DNA from: Nitrososphaeria archaeon
GTDB taxonomy: Archaea > Thermoproteota > Nitrososphaeria > Conexivisphaerales > UBA164
DNA length: 17,298 nt
Direction of reading: 5' to 3'
Assembly: GCA_029775955.1 (NCBI GenBank)
Contig: JARVJW010000095.1
Span: 1-17,298 of the forward strand
Below the pieces are notes generated by a model. The model had not been told where the DNA came from. It ran no database searches and worked only from the letters and a program-made list of their open reading frames with translations. The position numbers and the translations under genes were made by a program. Positions 1-7,485 of the stretch are shown here, piece after piece (the stretch's first letter is position 1; every line of letters begins with the position of its first letter).

Positions 1-370
1 ATCGTTTGTCTTTGAAGACTTGAACGGAATAAATGGAAGCAACAGGAAGTTCAGGACAAAGTTGAACAAATGAAAGGCTTTACCAGAAGATGATTGAATA
101 CAAGTCCTCATTCAAGACCGTTTATGTGAACCCAAGAGGAACTTCGAAGTGTACTGTCTGTGGTGATAAGCTGAAGCACCAGGCTTGAGGGATATCGAAA
201 TGCGAAACCTGTGGCGTGAACCAATAGGCTGGCTTGCATAACCCTGCGGCTACCGTTAGTGCGGATGGCCTTCTTTGAAGGATGAATACCTGTGCACCGG
301 CCATGAGCCTAAAGTGGCCGGAGCGGGCTTGAAGGTCAACGCTCCGAATGATGGTTATAAGAAATTATAA
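1..370 (+). pseudogene. tnpB: TnpB (IS200/IS605 family) C-terminal part, copy A, inactivated
   Basis: The frame opens at the window edge with the RuvC-II motif FEDLNGI and continues, across breaks, through a zinc finger (KCTVCGDKL, then KCETCGVN) to a tail reading LKDEYLCTGHEP and a TAA at 368-370. TnpB is an RNA-guided nuclease encoded by IS200/IS605 elements. This copy is dead: the frame stops at 71-73 just after FRTKLNK and resumes in another frame (ERLYQKMIEYKSSFKTVYVNPRGTS). TGA at 186-188 sits where the family usually has Trp, TAG follows at 225-227, and a further frame change lies near 275. All these lesions recur in the copy at 13479-14675, and the two are nearly identical in sequence. 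The 5' part lies outside the window. Homology stops near 386, which marks the right end of the element. Confidence 0.85.
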
Positions 371-371
371 C
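297..371 (+). ncRNA. Candidate omega-RNA 3' scaffold / right-end hairpins, TnpB copy A
   Basis: Three hairpins follow one another. CCGGCCA (297-303) pairs with TGGCCGG (315-321). GGAGCG (320-325) pairs with CGCTCC (340-345). GTTATAA (354-360), a GAAA loop and TTATAAC (365-371) form the last. They lie in the 3' end of tnpB and run over its stop codon, where IS605 elements carry the guide-RNA scaffold and the transposase-recognised right end. The putative guide would begin near 387. Expression is inferred, not seen. Confidence 0.45.
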
Positions 372-431
372 ATTTCAGAAACGGTTACATCCAATAAGTT
401 TAAGCATTAGAGATAACTTATAAAGGTGAAC

Positions 432-1301
432 ATGGCGAACATAAATCATAACTTTATTGATGAGGCGTTTATAAGGAGCATTTATCCTTCAAGAAAAAAG
501 GGTTCTCATAAGGGGCAGAACGGTAGGGTTCTCATCGTTGGTGGTGGTTGGATGTACCACGGTGCGCCTCTTCTTGCCTCCATGGCCGCGCTTAAGGTGG
601 GGGTTGATTTGGTTTATGTTGCGGTGCCACGGCCAATATGTGACCCCATAAGGTCATTCAGCCCGGATTTAATTGTGATGCCTTTACCTGACTACAAATT
701 TACAAATGGAAGTGCCAGAAAGCTGCTAAAACTTGAACCTGAAGTCGATGCAGTTCTCATTGGCAACGGAATGGGAAAGGGCAATTCTGGAGCTATATCC
801 CTTTTTGTCAGGCTTACCAAGATTGAAGGGCTTGTAATTGATGCTGATGGCATTGATAAGGCAGCAGTGGAAAGCCTGAATGGAAAGAGAACAATATTAA
901 CCCCACATGAAGGGGAGTTTAGGAGAGTGAGTGGCATAGACCTTACAGGCAAAGAGTTTGAAGAAAAGATGAATGTAGTAAAGGAGTTCGCAGCCAAAAC
1001 AGGGGTAACAGTAATTTTAAAGGGACCCATTGATATCATAACCGATGGGAAAGAAATTTTATTAAATAGGACTGGAAATGCAGCCATGACAGCAGGGGGG
1101 ACAGGCGACGCGCTGGCTGGACTTGCAACTGCGTTCATGTCAAAACAACTGGAGCCCTTGCTTGCAGCTTCGCTGGCAGCATACTTTAATGGCCTTGCAG
1201 GAGATATGGCGCTTAAAACTTATGGTCTGCACTTTACAGCAAGTGACATGATAAAATTTTACCCATATGTAATGAGTCCATATGACAAACTTGAAGAATA
1301 G
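432..1301 (+). CDS. nnrD: ADP/ATP-dependent NAD(P)H-hydrate dehydratase (YjeF C-terminal/NnrD domain)
   Basis: This cytosolic repair enzyme dehydrates damaged NAD(P)HX back to NAD(P)H, using ADP or ATP. The protein (289 aa from this start) has the ribokinase-like fold of the YjeF C-terminal domain. It shows KGQNGRVLIVGGG near the N-terminus, the motif LTPHEGEF at about residue 156, and the nucleotide-site and catalytic motif NAAMTAGGTGDALAG at about 216-230, with the Asp of GTGD as the expected catalytic base. The epimerase (YjeF N-terminal) domain of bifunctional Nnr proteins is absent. ATG at 432 is preferred. An in-frame GTG at 426 would add two residues, and AGGTGA just upstream is too close to be a normal Shine-Dalgarno site for the ATG. 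The gene stops exactly where the convergent dehydrogenase gene ends. The family is clear; ADP versus ATP preference cannot be read from the sequence. Confidence 0.9.
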   Translation: MANINHNFIDEAFIRSIYPSRKKGSHKGQNGRVLIVGGGWMYHGAPLLASMAALKVGVDLVYVAVPRPICDPIRSFSPDLIVMPLPDYKFTNGSARKLLKLEPEVDAVLIGNGMGKGNSGAISLFVRLTKIEGLVIDADGIDKAAVESLNGKRTILTPHEGEFRRVSGIDLTGKEFEEKMNVVKEFAAKTGVTVILKGPIDIITDGKEILLNRTGNAAMTAGGTGDALAGLATAFMSKQLEPLLAASLAAYFNGLAGDMALKTYGLHFTASDMIKFYPYVMSPYDKLEE

Positions 1302-2831
1302 TCAGTCTATGATTTTCTTGCCCATTGAAGCAGGTTCAAGATTGAACACTATTGTCTTTATGTTTGTCATTTCATCAATGCTGAACCCAACTCCTTCCCT
1401 CCCAGTTCCAGAATTCTTTGTGCCGCCAAATGGGAAATACCCAATCCCGTGCTTTGGCATGTCATTAATGCTTACTTCCCCCACTTGGAGGGACTTGGCA
1501 ACCTTCCACATATCATAAAAGTTATTTGTAAATACACATGAGTCAAGGCCAAATTCACTCTTTCTTACCAGAGCCATTGCCTCATCAGCATCCTTTACTT
1601 TATGGATAGGTATCACAGGTCCAAATGTCTCCTCCCAGAGTATCTTTGCGCTCTCTGGCACATCATAAAGGACAGTTGGTTCAACGTAAGCATCATGCAC
1701 TCCACCTCCCAATAGCACCCTTGCACTGTTTGCAACTGCATCATCAATCAATGATTTTATCCGCATGGCCGCTGACCTGTTTATTACTGGGCCAACCTTT
1801 ACTTGAGGGTCAAGCAGCGGATTGCCAAGCTTGTATGCCCTGACCTCATTTACTATCATTTCTACCAGCTTATCAGATATATCCTGAACTGCAAGTACTG
1901 CACTTATTGCATCGCACCTCTGTCCTGCATTTGAAAGGCTACCAGCAACTATTTTCTTTGTAGCAAGGCCCAGTTCTGCATCCTTCAGTACAATGGCATA
2001 CGCCTTACCCCCAAGCTCCAAGTGCATTTTCTTTATTCCAGCAATTGATGCTATGTGGCGCCCAGTTTCAGTGCTTCCAGTAAAGCTAAGCATGGAAACG
2101 TCCTTATGTGAAGCTATTGTATCTCCAATTACCGAGCCTGGACCTGTAACTACGTTAAGGGTTCCTTTAGGCAACCCCGCCATATTTAGGACTTCAGCAA
2201 ACATTATAGTAGAAACGGGGGTTTCTTTGGTAGGCTTCACAACGACGCTGTTACCTGCCAGCAAAGCTGGTATGATTTTTGCAGCTGGTATGAACAACGG
2301 ATAATTAAATGGGCCTATTGCAGCTACAACCCCGACAGGTTCCCTTATTACAAGTGCAATTTTTGAAGCAGTGTCCTTGGACCAGTCTCCCGGCATATAT
2401 TCGCCAAATATTTTTCTTGCATCCTCCATAGTTAGGCCCATTCTCAAATAAAGAGATTCAATTTCACCACTTGCACCCTCCCTTGTCTTACCACCTTCGA
2501 GCATCAGGGCCCTTATAAAATCCTCCCTGTGGTCCATGAGGATGTTCCGAGCTTCATTCATCAATCCAATCCTTTCAATTCCTGCCAGTGACCTTATCTT
2601 CTGTTGGCTTTCCTTGGCAAGCCTTATTGCAAGGTCAACTTGGTCTATGGGCGTCCTGTAAACAGCGCCTATAGAAGTCTGATCAAGTGGAGAAATCAAT
2701 TGGTCTTTTTCGTTACTGCTTCTCCATTCCCCCCCAATAAAGAACCTGAAAGTAGTGTATCCATCCTGCACATCATATATGCTAGCAAAATCATCAGATA
2801 TCGGAAAGCGCACCTTCCCAAATTCGATCAT
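1302..2831 (-). CDS. gapN: Aldehyde dehydrogenase, GAPN-like (non-phosphorylating glyceraldehyde-3-phosphate or glyceraldehyde dehydrogenase)
   Basis: 509 aa, normal length for the superfamily. Visible motifs: PFNYP (Asn176, oxyanion hole), cofactor site VVVKPTKETP (197-206), FTGSTETG (250-257), general base Glu272 in LELGG, and nucleophile Cys306 in NAGQRCDA. The C-terminal stretch INDMPKHGIGYFPFGG followed by KNSGTGREGVG resembles archaeal GAPN, including the Thermoproteus tenax enzyme. In archaea such enzymes oxidise glyceraldehyde-3-phosphate directly to 3-phosphoglycerate with NAD(P)+, or glyceraldehyde to glycerate in non-phosphorylating Entner-Doudoroff pathways; which substrate applies here cannot be settled by eye. 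It lies 53 bp downstream of the M48 protease gene on the same strand. A T/A-rich TATA-like stretch near 2866-2875 may give it its own promoter. Confidence 0.88.
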   Translation of the reverse strand: MIEFGKVRFPISDDFASIYDVQDGYTTFRFFIGGEWRSSNEKDQLISPLDQTSIGAVYRTPIDQVDLAIRLAKESQQKIRSLAGIERIGLMNEARNILMDHREDFIRALMLEGGKTREGASGEIESLYLRMGLTMEDARKIFGEYMPGDWSKDTASKIALVIREPVGVVAAIGPFNYPLFIPAAKIIPALLAGNSVVVKPTKETPVSTIMFAEVLNMAGLPKGTLNVVTGPGSVIGDTIASHKDVSMLSFTGSTETGRHIASIAGIKKMHLELGGKAYAIVLKDAELGLATKKIVAGSLSNAGQRCDAISAVLAVQDISDKLVEMIVNEVRAYKLGNPLLDPQVKVGPVINRSAAMRIKSLIDDAVANSARVLLGGGVHDAYVEPTVLYDVPESAKILWEETFGPVIPIHKVKDADEAMALVRKSEFGLDSCVFTNNFYDMWKVAKSLQVGEVSINDMPKHGIGYFPFGGTKNSGTGREGVGFSIDEMTNIKTIVFNLEPASMGKKIID

Positions 2832-2884
2832 AAATATAATGTTAACATACCCCCTTTTTTGCTTTTCTTTAAAATAGAAGGGAT

Positions 2885-3769
2885 TCAGTTCAAGTTGTAT
2901 ATTTTAATAAGATGCTCAATTCTCGCTTTAAGGCTTGGCCTACCAGTAAGGTAATCTGCCAGTGAAAAACCAAAAGAAAGGCTTGGCGCAGACGATTTAA
3001 AACTAGCAACCTTCAGCAGAGCAGATATGACGGGTTTGGGCCCTATGATAGAAGCTGCCTTTTCATCAGCAAGGAATTCCGAATTCCTCCTGATCAGGTA
3101 ATTTATAAAATAATTTGGAATGCTGGAAAGAGCTGCAAGCGAGAGCCCCATAACTGTCAGGGCAATTTCATTTTCGTTGTTTTTTATATGAGAAAACTCA
3201 TGCGTAAGAGCAGCCTTCATTTCTTCATCTGTAAAAAGTTCCAGAGCACCTACTGAAATGGCAATATAAGGGTTACTTTCTGAGCCATTTGTATACAGGT
3301 TTGGTGAGCTCTCATCATAATAGTAAACTTTGGGAACCTTTGCGTTTAACCCTTCAGCAATTGTTTTAACGTAATTTAAAATTTTATCATTATGCAGGGG
3401 ACTTAGCCCATTGGTTTGGGAAGTTTTGTAATATCCTATTACCACCAAAGAGACTCCAGCGATTATGCCCCAGGTTTCTGGGTTATGTATCAAAAAAACA
3501 TATCTTAAATACGGAAAAGAAAATGGATGAAGAAGCATAACAAGCAATCTAAACATTAATGTTCTTGTGTAATCCATAAGATATGGTATAAAAGAGGCTA
3601 AAACGGTAACAATACCCACATTTATCGCAAGCCTCCTGTCTTCCCTCAAAACAACAACCAGCATTGTGCCTATCAGTGAAATTATTGTGCTCAGGAGGAT
3701 AACCCTGAAATTTAAAAAGATCGGAAACCCGAAAATTCTGATAAAGAAATGCCAATAAATTGGGTTCAT
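2885..3769 (-). CDS. Membrane-anchored M48-family zinc metalloprotease (HtpX/BlaR1-like)
   Basis: 294 aa. The N-terminal part holds about four hydrophobic segments (roughly 18-40, 48-64, 70-93 and 100-114). A cytosolic peptidase domain follows with the zinc motif HEFSH (190-194) and a likely third ligand, Glu231, in RRNSEFLADEKAA. A further hydrophobic stretch at 203-223 sits between the two zinc-binding helices, as in HtpX. No extracellular sensor domain is attached. It follows the BlaI-type repressor gene by four bases, so the two are almost certainly co-transcribed. The arrangement resembles BlaI/BlaR1 or MecI/MecR1 pairs, in which a membrane protease triggers loss of the repressor. The alternative is a general membrane-protein quality-control protease. 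The catalytic family is sure; the signalling role is inferred from the neighbour. Confidence 0.85.
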   Translation of the reverse strand: MNPIYWHFFIRIFGFPIFLNFRVILLSTIISLIGTMLVVVLREDRRLAINVGIVTVLASFIPYLMDYTRTLMFRLLVMLLHPFSFPYLRYVFLIHNPETWGIIAGVSLVVIGYYKTSQTNGLSPLHNDKILNYVKTIAEGLNAKVPKVYYYDESSPNLYTNGSESNPYIAISVGALELFTDEEMKAALTHEFSHIKNNENEIALTVMGLSLAALSSIPNYFINYLIRRNSEFLADEKAASIIGPKPVISALLKVASFKSSAPSLSFGFSLADYLTGRPSLKARIEHLIKIYNLN

Positions 3770-3773
3770 TTAA

Positions 3774-4133
3774 TCAATCGCCGGCAAGCTTGTTTAACAG
3801 TTTCTTTATCTCTTCTTCATTCATTGTCGTATTGGAAGCGAAATAGGCCATTAAAGGCCGCTTAAAAGCCTTGATAAAATCCGTCAGCACCTCGCTATCT
3901 TCAAACGTGTTTTTGGAAATGCTGTAAACATATGACGGCCTTCCATCTGTAACCAGATTTCTGGAGAGCAATCCCTTCCTGTACAACCTATCTAAAACCG
4001 TAGCTACTGTTGTTAGGGCTACATCTTCGTCGGAAGACAATTTCTCATGTATGTTTTTTATGTTTGCGCTTCCAAGCTCTGATACCACCGAGAGCACTTT
4101 CAACTCAAGGGGGCCTATTCCCTTCTTTTTCAT
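3774..4133 (-). CDS. BlaI/MecI/CopY-family winged-helix transcriptional repressor
   Basis: 119 aa, typical of BlaI/MecI. The N-terminal winged helix opens with GPLELKVLSVVSELGSANI. The recognition helix and wing are LTTVATVLDRLYRKGLLSR (about 40-58), then GRPSYVYSI. The C-terminal helices (about 80-117) would form the dimerisation region where proteolysis usually occurs in this family. It is the first gene of a pair with the M48 membrane protease. An imperfect dyad just upstream (4137-4154) overlaps the expected transcription start, so autoregulation is plausible. The signal and any distant targets are unknown. Recognition is by sequence pattern only. Confidence 0.85.
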   Translation of the reverse strand: MKKKGIGPLELKVLSVVSELGSANIKNIHEKLSSDEDVALTTVATVLDRLYRKGLLSRNLVTDGRPSYVYSISKNTFEDSEVLTDFIKAFKRPLMAYFASNTTMNEEEIKKLLNKLAGD

Positions 4134-4136
4134 TTT

Positions 4137-4154
4137 ACAATATTATTATATTAT
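4137..4154. promoter_or_regulatory. Candidate BlaI-type operator dyad
   Basis: ACAATAT-TATT-ATATTAT forms a 7-4-7 dyad with six of seven positions matching. It lies four bases upstream of the repressor ATG, between that codon and the TATA-like box. The position suits an autoregulatory operator. The sequence is A/T only apart from one base, so chance is a real alternative. Confidence 0.3.
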
Positions 4155-4158
4155 CGGT

Positions 4159-4172
4159 TCAATAAAAGCTTT
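4159..4172 (-). promoter_or_regulatory. TATA-like promoter of the repressor-protease pair
   Basis: On the minus strand AGCTTTTATTG is centred about 32 bases upstream of the ATG at 4133. That implies a transcript with a very short leader or none, starting inside the candidate dyad. Confidence 0.4.
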
Positions 4173-4268
4173 TAGTTGTTTTTGCAAAATTTTGAGAAAC
4201 GGAATTGTTTCAGCTTTTTAAAGTGTTTGGCACACGCAAACAGTAATCAAAAAATATTTATAATACAT

Positions 4269-5912
4269 TCAATTATTACTAGGTGTGTTCAATTTGTAAT
4301 CAATCACTGGTTCACTAATCAATATAATTCCTGCAGATGGATTTAGCAGCCTTTCTAGCGTTTCCCATTTTACCCTTGATCTTCTAGCCCAGTTGAATTT
4401 TTCAATTAGTGTTTTGCTGTATATTTTATCTATTGGCACTTTTGCACGTGATGCCCAGGAAATAGTTATTCTTGGGTCTATGTAATTCTTCATGGAAGTA
4501 GTGAGGTTGTAGTCCCTTATCAACCTTGCAAGCTTTACCTGCATTTCTGCCTTTTTCACCCTCCTATTGTATGATTCTGTAATTTTCTTTGGTGGGTTTT
4601 CCATGATATATTTCATTCTTTCCTCCTTTTGCATGAGGCTTCTTTCATATGTTGGGGGAGGTGTTCTTTTATGGTTTAACCTGATAGCTGCCATCAGGTT
4701 TGCAATCTTTACATGGTAAAGCGCGTCTTCAGGAAACCTTATTTGCTGTATTTTAACACTGTTTAGGTAATTAAAGTAAGTTAGTGTACCATGGTAAGTT
4801 CTGAAAACCTTTGCAGTTAACCCGCCAACAATTGAACCAAGGTACCTATTTACAATCCTGGAATTAATGCCCTCAAACACCTGCCCTGTACTTGACTTTA
4901 AGGTAAAGTACCTGAAATTTTCTAGGAAGATATCGGGAGGATTGCTAAGTGATTTTTCCCACAACACGCTGTCCTTTCCTAAGAATCTGAATTTAATTTC
5001 ATTTTCTAATATCTTTACATGCTCATTTCTCAGTGTTGTCGCGCCAACGGTATCAGCTTCATCCTTTTCCTTTTCATCGCCAACCCTCATACACAGCGAA
5101 TCAATCAGATAAGCTACAGTGGCGGTTTTTCTGATTTTAGGGTCCTTAGACGCCATATCTCTCATTATGCGCTTCCTGATGCTTTCGATCTTTCTGCCAA
5201 GTTCAAGTGCAGAATCGTACTTTTCCTTATTCCGTTCTTGCATTAGGTCTACACTTTCATGAAACCAGACATACTTTTTCTTTTTAGTGAGCTGATCATT
5301 CCAGTAAGCCACCCAGAGCACATCTGGGCGGTGAACTATGCCCTTCCATTTACCTGGTGGAACAGGGGCACTTTTGCTCAGGTTGATGACTATATCCTCC
5401 TGCTTAATTTGCGGCTTCCACCTTCCACGAAGTGGGTGGTTCCCCCTGCCTATGAACAATCCGGGAACTTCCGTCCTCCATGTTGACAGTGGCACCTTCT
5501 TGCCGTCAAGCTCAGCATACCCATATTTTTCTCTCAGTTTCTGATTTGCAATCCTGATTTCCAATTTTTCCGCCTTTGTCATGCTTTTTTTTGCTGCCTT
5601 TTGCCTTTCAATCTCATTTTTAAATTCAGTAAAATCCATTTGTTTTATGGAATAATTGTGATATTCTAAGGGCAGCTTCTTCATAAAGCTCCTTTCGAAA
5701 TTTTTTATAAAGATATCATCATTTATATATTTGTCAACTTTGCCAGCAAAATTTAATGCCATGAGCTCACCCTCGCTGTCAAGGGTAACCTTTTTACCGT
5801 CAATAATCAACGGAATGCCTTTAACTGAGTACGGTTCTGGCACATAAATGCCATTGTACTTAAGTTCATTCCAGTAGATTTTTTTGCTCATGTTTTCCTG
5901 ATGGTTTTTCAT
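4269..5912 (-). CDS. Eukaryotic-type DNA topoisomerase IB
   Basis: 547 aa from this start. It relaxes supercoils through a 3'-phosphotyrosyl bond. Homology to the human TOP1 core is obvious: LKYNGIYVPEPY at the start of the core, VPGLFIGRGNHPLRGRWKPQ, EADTVGATTLRNEH, LTAKVFRTYHGTLT and a C-terminal NYIDPRITISWA. All five active-site residues are present: Arg276 (LCMRVGDE), Lys313 (FLGKDS), Arg371 (KVFRTYHG), His414 (LNHKRTPP) and Tyr477 (NYIDPR). The linker is shorter than in human and the long charged eukaryotic N-terminal region is missing, as in archaeal TopoIB. The open frame extends up to 6008 and overlaps the phosphorylase gene. ATG 5912 is chosen because a TATA-like stretch (GTTTTTAACG, about 5928-5938) lies some 22 bases upstream and homology begins just after; ATG 5891, preceded by AGGA, is the alternative. 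Confidence 0.93.
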   Translation of the reverse strand: MKNHQENMSKKIYWNELKYNGIYVPEPYSVKGIPLIIDGKKVTLDSEGELMALNFAGKVDKYINDDIFIKNFERSFMKKLPLEYHNYSIKQMDFTEFKNEIERQKAAKKSMTKAEKLEIRIANQKLREKYGYAELDGKKVPLSTWRTEVPGLFIGRGNHPLRGRWKPQIKQEDIVINLSKSAPVPPGKWKGIVHRPDVLWVAYWNDQLTKKKKYVWFHESVDLMQERNKEKYDSALELGRKIESIRKRIMRDMASKDPKIRKTATVAYLIDSLCMRVGDEKEKDEADTVGATTLRNEHVKILENEIKFRFLGKDSVLWEKSLSNPPDIFLENFRYFTLKSSTGQVFEGINSRIVNRYLGSIVGGLTAKVFRTYHGTLTYFNYLNSVKIQQIRFPEDALYHVKIANLMAAIRLNHKRTPPPTYERSLMQKEERMKYIMENPPKKITESYNRRVKKAEMQVKLARLIRDYNLTTSMKNYIDPRITISWASRAKVPIDKIYSKTLIEKFNWARRSRVKWETLERLLNPSAGIILISEPVIDYKLNTPSNN

Positions 5913-5958
5913 TTTTGATATAGCTGCGTTAAAAACTTTATTGCAATAAAAGATTTTA

Positions 5959-6876
5959 TCAATATGTAAGCCTCTTATAGAGGAGCCCAAGAGTTCCAAA
6001 TGCATCAAAGTCTATTTTTCTTCCTTGGTCAATTGCTTCGTCAATTTCCCTCTTTCTGTTAAGTGAAGCCAGCCCAAGTTTAATGGCGGAAATTTCGTCC
6101 TTTTCAGTAACCTGAAATTGCACATTTTTTTCTGAGGCATAATATGGTGAAACAATAAGAAGCATGCTGGAAAATGAAATTCTTATTCCCTGAGAAAAGA
6201 GCATCCTGTTATACATTTCAGTGATAAGGGCCATTGGGGCTGATTCCATTGATGTGCTTAAAGCCCCCATATTATCGTAAGATTTCTGTTTAGCTTCCAC
6301 CTCCCATGGAATTGCTGACCTTCTTTCAGGCTCTTCATCAGCGTAGAGCGTATCCTTTGTTATTCCAGGGCCAAACCATATTTTTTTATTTAATCCCATT
6401 TTGTTTGCAGTTTCAGCTATTATAAAGTCCGTAAGCATGTCAGTCCTTGCAGGCCATTCAACTGGTGCTATTTTTAATCCTGCACCTTCATTTCTTATTA
6501 TTCCAGTTTCTACCACAATATCACCTACATTTACCATTGGACTCCAGCTTCCAGCTGTGCCAACTCTTATCGTAATCGGCCTGCTGTACTTTTTTAGATC
6601 AATATTACTAAGAACTTCAGTGTAAACAATTTCTGCAGAACCAGGCCCCATCCCAGTACAGAAGAGTGTGACCGGTGTTTTATCGTACACTCCATTGTAA
6701 ATTATAAGGCCTCTGTTGGAACTTATCAGCGTAGAACCATTCAACAGCTTAGCTGCCATTTCCACCCTTTCTGGGCTACCTGCATTAAGCGTGTATCCAC
6801 TGAGCATTCCCTTTTTAACTTTAATGTGATATGAATAACCTTCATTATCCCTAAATGAATCTTGTAACCCTCCCAT
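5959..6876 (-). CDS. Nucleoside phosphorylase (PNP/uridine phosphorylase family)
   Basis: 305 aa from this start. It would catalyse phosphorolysis of a nucleoside to the free base and ribose-1-phosphate. Family signs: TLNAGSPERVE (the LPGDPGRV-like N-terminal motif), CTGMGPGSAE (phosphate site, about 73-82), IRVGTAGSW (about 103-111) and SMESAP with Met210-Glu211 for ribose binding. The uridine phosphorylase branch looks closest, but the base specificity is not clear. The frame is open to 6912, but the extra residues would be encoded by a TATA box at 6901-6910, which lies 29 bases upstream of ATG 6876, so a leaderless start at 6876 is preferred. Its 3' end is 46 bp from the chosen TopoIB start on the same strand. 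Confidence 0.85.
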   Translation of the reverse strand: MGGLQDSFRDNEGYSYHIKVKKGMLSGYTLNAGSPERVEMAAKLLNGSTLISSNRGLIIYNGVYDKTPVTLFCTGMGPGSAEIVYTEVLSNIDLKKYSRPITIRVGTAGSWSPMVNVGDIVVETGIIRNEGAGLKIAPVEWPARTDMLTDFIIAETANKMGLNKKIWFGPGITKDTLYADEEPERRSAIPWEVEAKQKSYDNMGALSTSMESAPMALITEMYNRMLFSQGIRISFSSMLLIVSPYYASEKNVQFQVTEKDEISAIKLGLASLNRKREIDEAIDQGRKIDFDAFGTLGLLYKRLTY

Positions 6877-6900
6877 GCCATGATTGAGGGTAAGGCTACA

Positions 6901-6910
6901 ATATAAATAC
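6901..6910 (-). promoter_or_regulatory. TATA box of the nucleoside phosphorylase gene
   Basis: On the minus strand GTATTTATAT is centred 29 bases upstream of ATG 6876. The spacing implies a leaderless transcript and excludes the longer open frame that begins at 6912. Confidence 0.55.
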
Positions 6911-7039
6911 ACCTTGGATCTGGAAACTGCTGCGATAGCCCTATAAATTGTGCAATGAATGGTAACAATCTTATAATGCCAATCATGATAGAAAGGAAAG
7001 CTAGAGCGCGCAAAAATGATTCGGAACAGTTATGATGAC

Positions 7040-7214
7040 CTTTATAAGGAGATATAATTTATATGAAGGTAAAAGAAATACCGAAGGCGATAAAGTCATA
7101 ATGAGCCATTTATGAAAATTCAAAAGAGGACAATTGTCGGGACTATGAACTAACAGAGAAAGTACCTTCACGGACATGCAAAACGCGATAAGGCGCGCCC
7201 TTTAAGTTGCCTAT
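7040..7214 (+). pseudogene. tnpB: TnpB element 5' fragment, copy C
   Basis: The stretch aligns with 13456-13645, the left end and first codons of the TnpB element. Shared landmarks are CTTTATAAG at the left boundary, the ATATGAAG start context, GAGGACAATTGTCGGG and CACGGACATGCA. The early stop seen in the other copy (TGA at codon 13) recurs here as TAATGA. The base pattern just upstream, GATGAC, nearly matches GATGAT at the other copy. Beyond about 7205 the sequence passes into a fragment of a DDE transposase on the opposite strand; the exact junction is ambiguous by about ten bases. Confidence 0.7.
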
Positions 7215-7419
7215 TAAACCCCCCAAGCATCTTAGCCCTCGGTCTGCCCGAGGTCCACTCCTTTACGGCCAGTAGCATCAGTGCATCAGAGTAGGCATAG
7301 GGCTTCCCCTCTTTCCTTCATTCATCCTCTTCAGCCCAGTTAATCAGGAGGTCAGCATTAACAAACACATCAAAGGGCTCGTTGACAAGCTTTTCATTAT
7401 ACTCATCCCTATTTGCCAA
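7215..7419 (-). pseudogene. IS5-like DDE transposase, N-terminal fragment
   Basis: The minus strand reads LANRDEYNEKLVNEPFDV, then FVNADLLINWAEEDE, a TGA, then RKEGKPYAYSDALMLLAVKE and a tail ending AKMLGGFNRQL. The YNExLV opening and the PYAYSDALMLLA segment match the N-terminal region of the archaeal IS5-like transposases also found at 9056 and 13300 here. No catalytic DDE residues remain, the frame has an internal stop, and the rest of the gene is missing where the TnpB fragment begins. A TTG at 7419 is the only plausible start seen. Confidence 0.65.
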
Positions 7420-7458
7420 GGTATGTAAATTTGTAGCATTAATAATTAAAATAGTAAT

Positions 7459-7474
7459 ATCAAACAAGTTTGAT
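7459..7474. repeat. 16-bp perfect palindrome upstream of the AKR-like gene
   Basis: ATCAAAC-AA-GTTTGAT is a perfect 7-2-7 inverted repeat about 94 bases before ATG 7568. It could bind a dimeric regulator, but no known operator is recognised. Confidence 0.4.
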
Positions 7475-7485
7475 CATCTGGTACA

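Noticed and set aside
692..1138. 148-codon minus-strand frame inside nnrD
   Set aside because: It is antisense to clearly conserved NnrD motifs and its Ser/Pro-rich translation is typical of a shadow frame.
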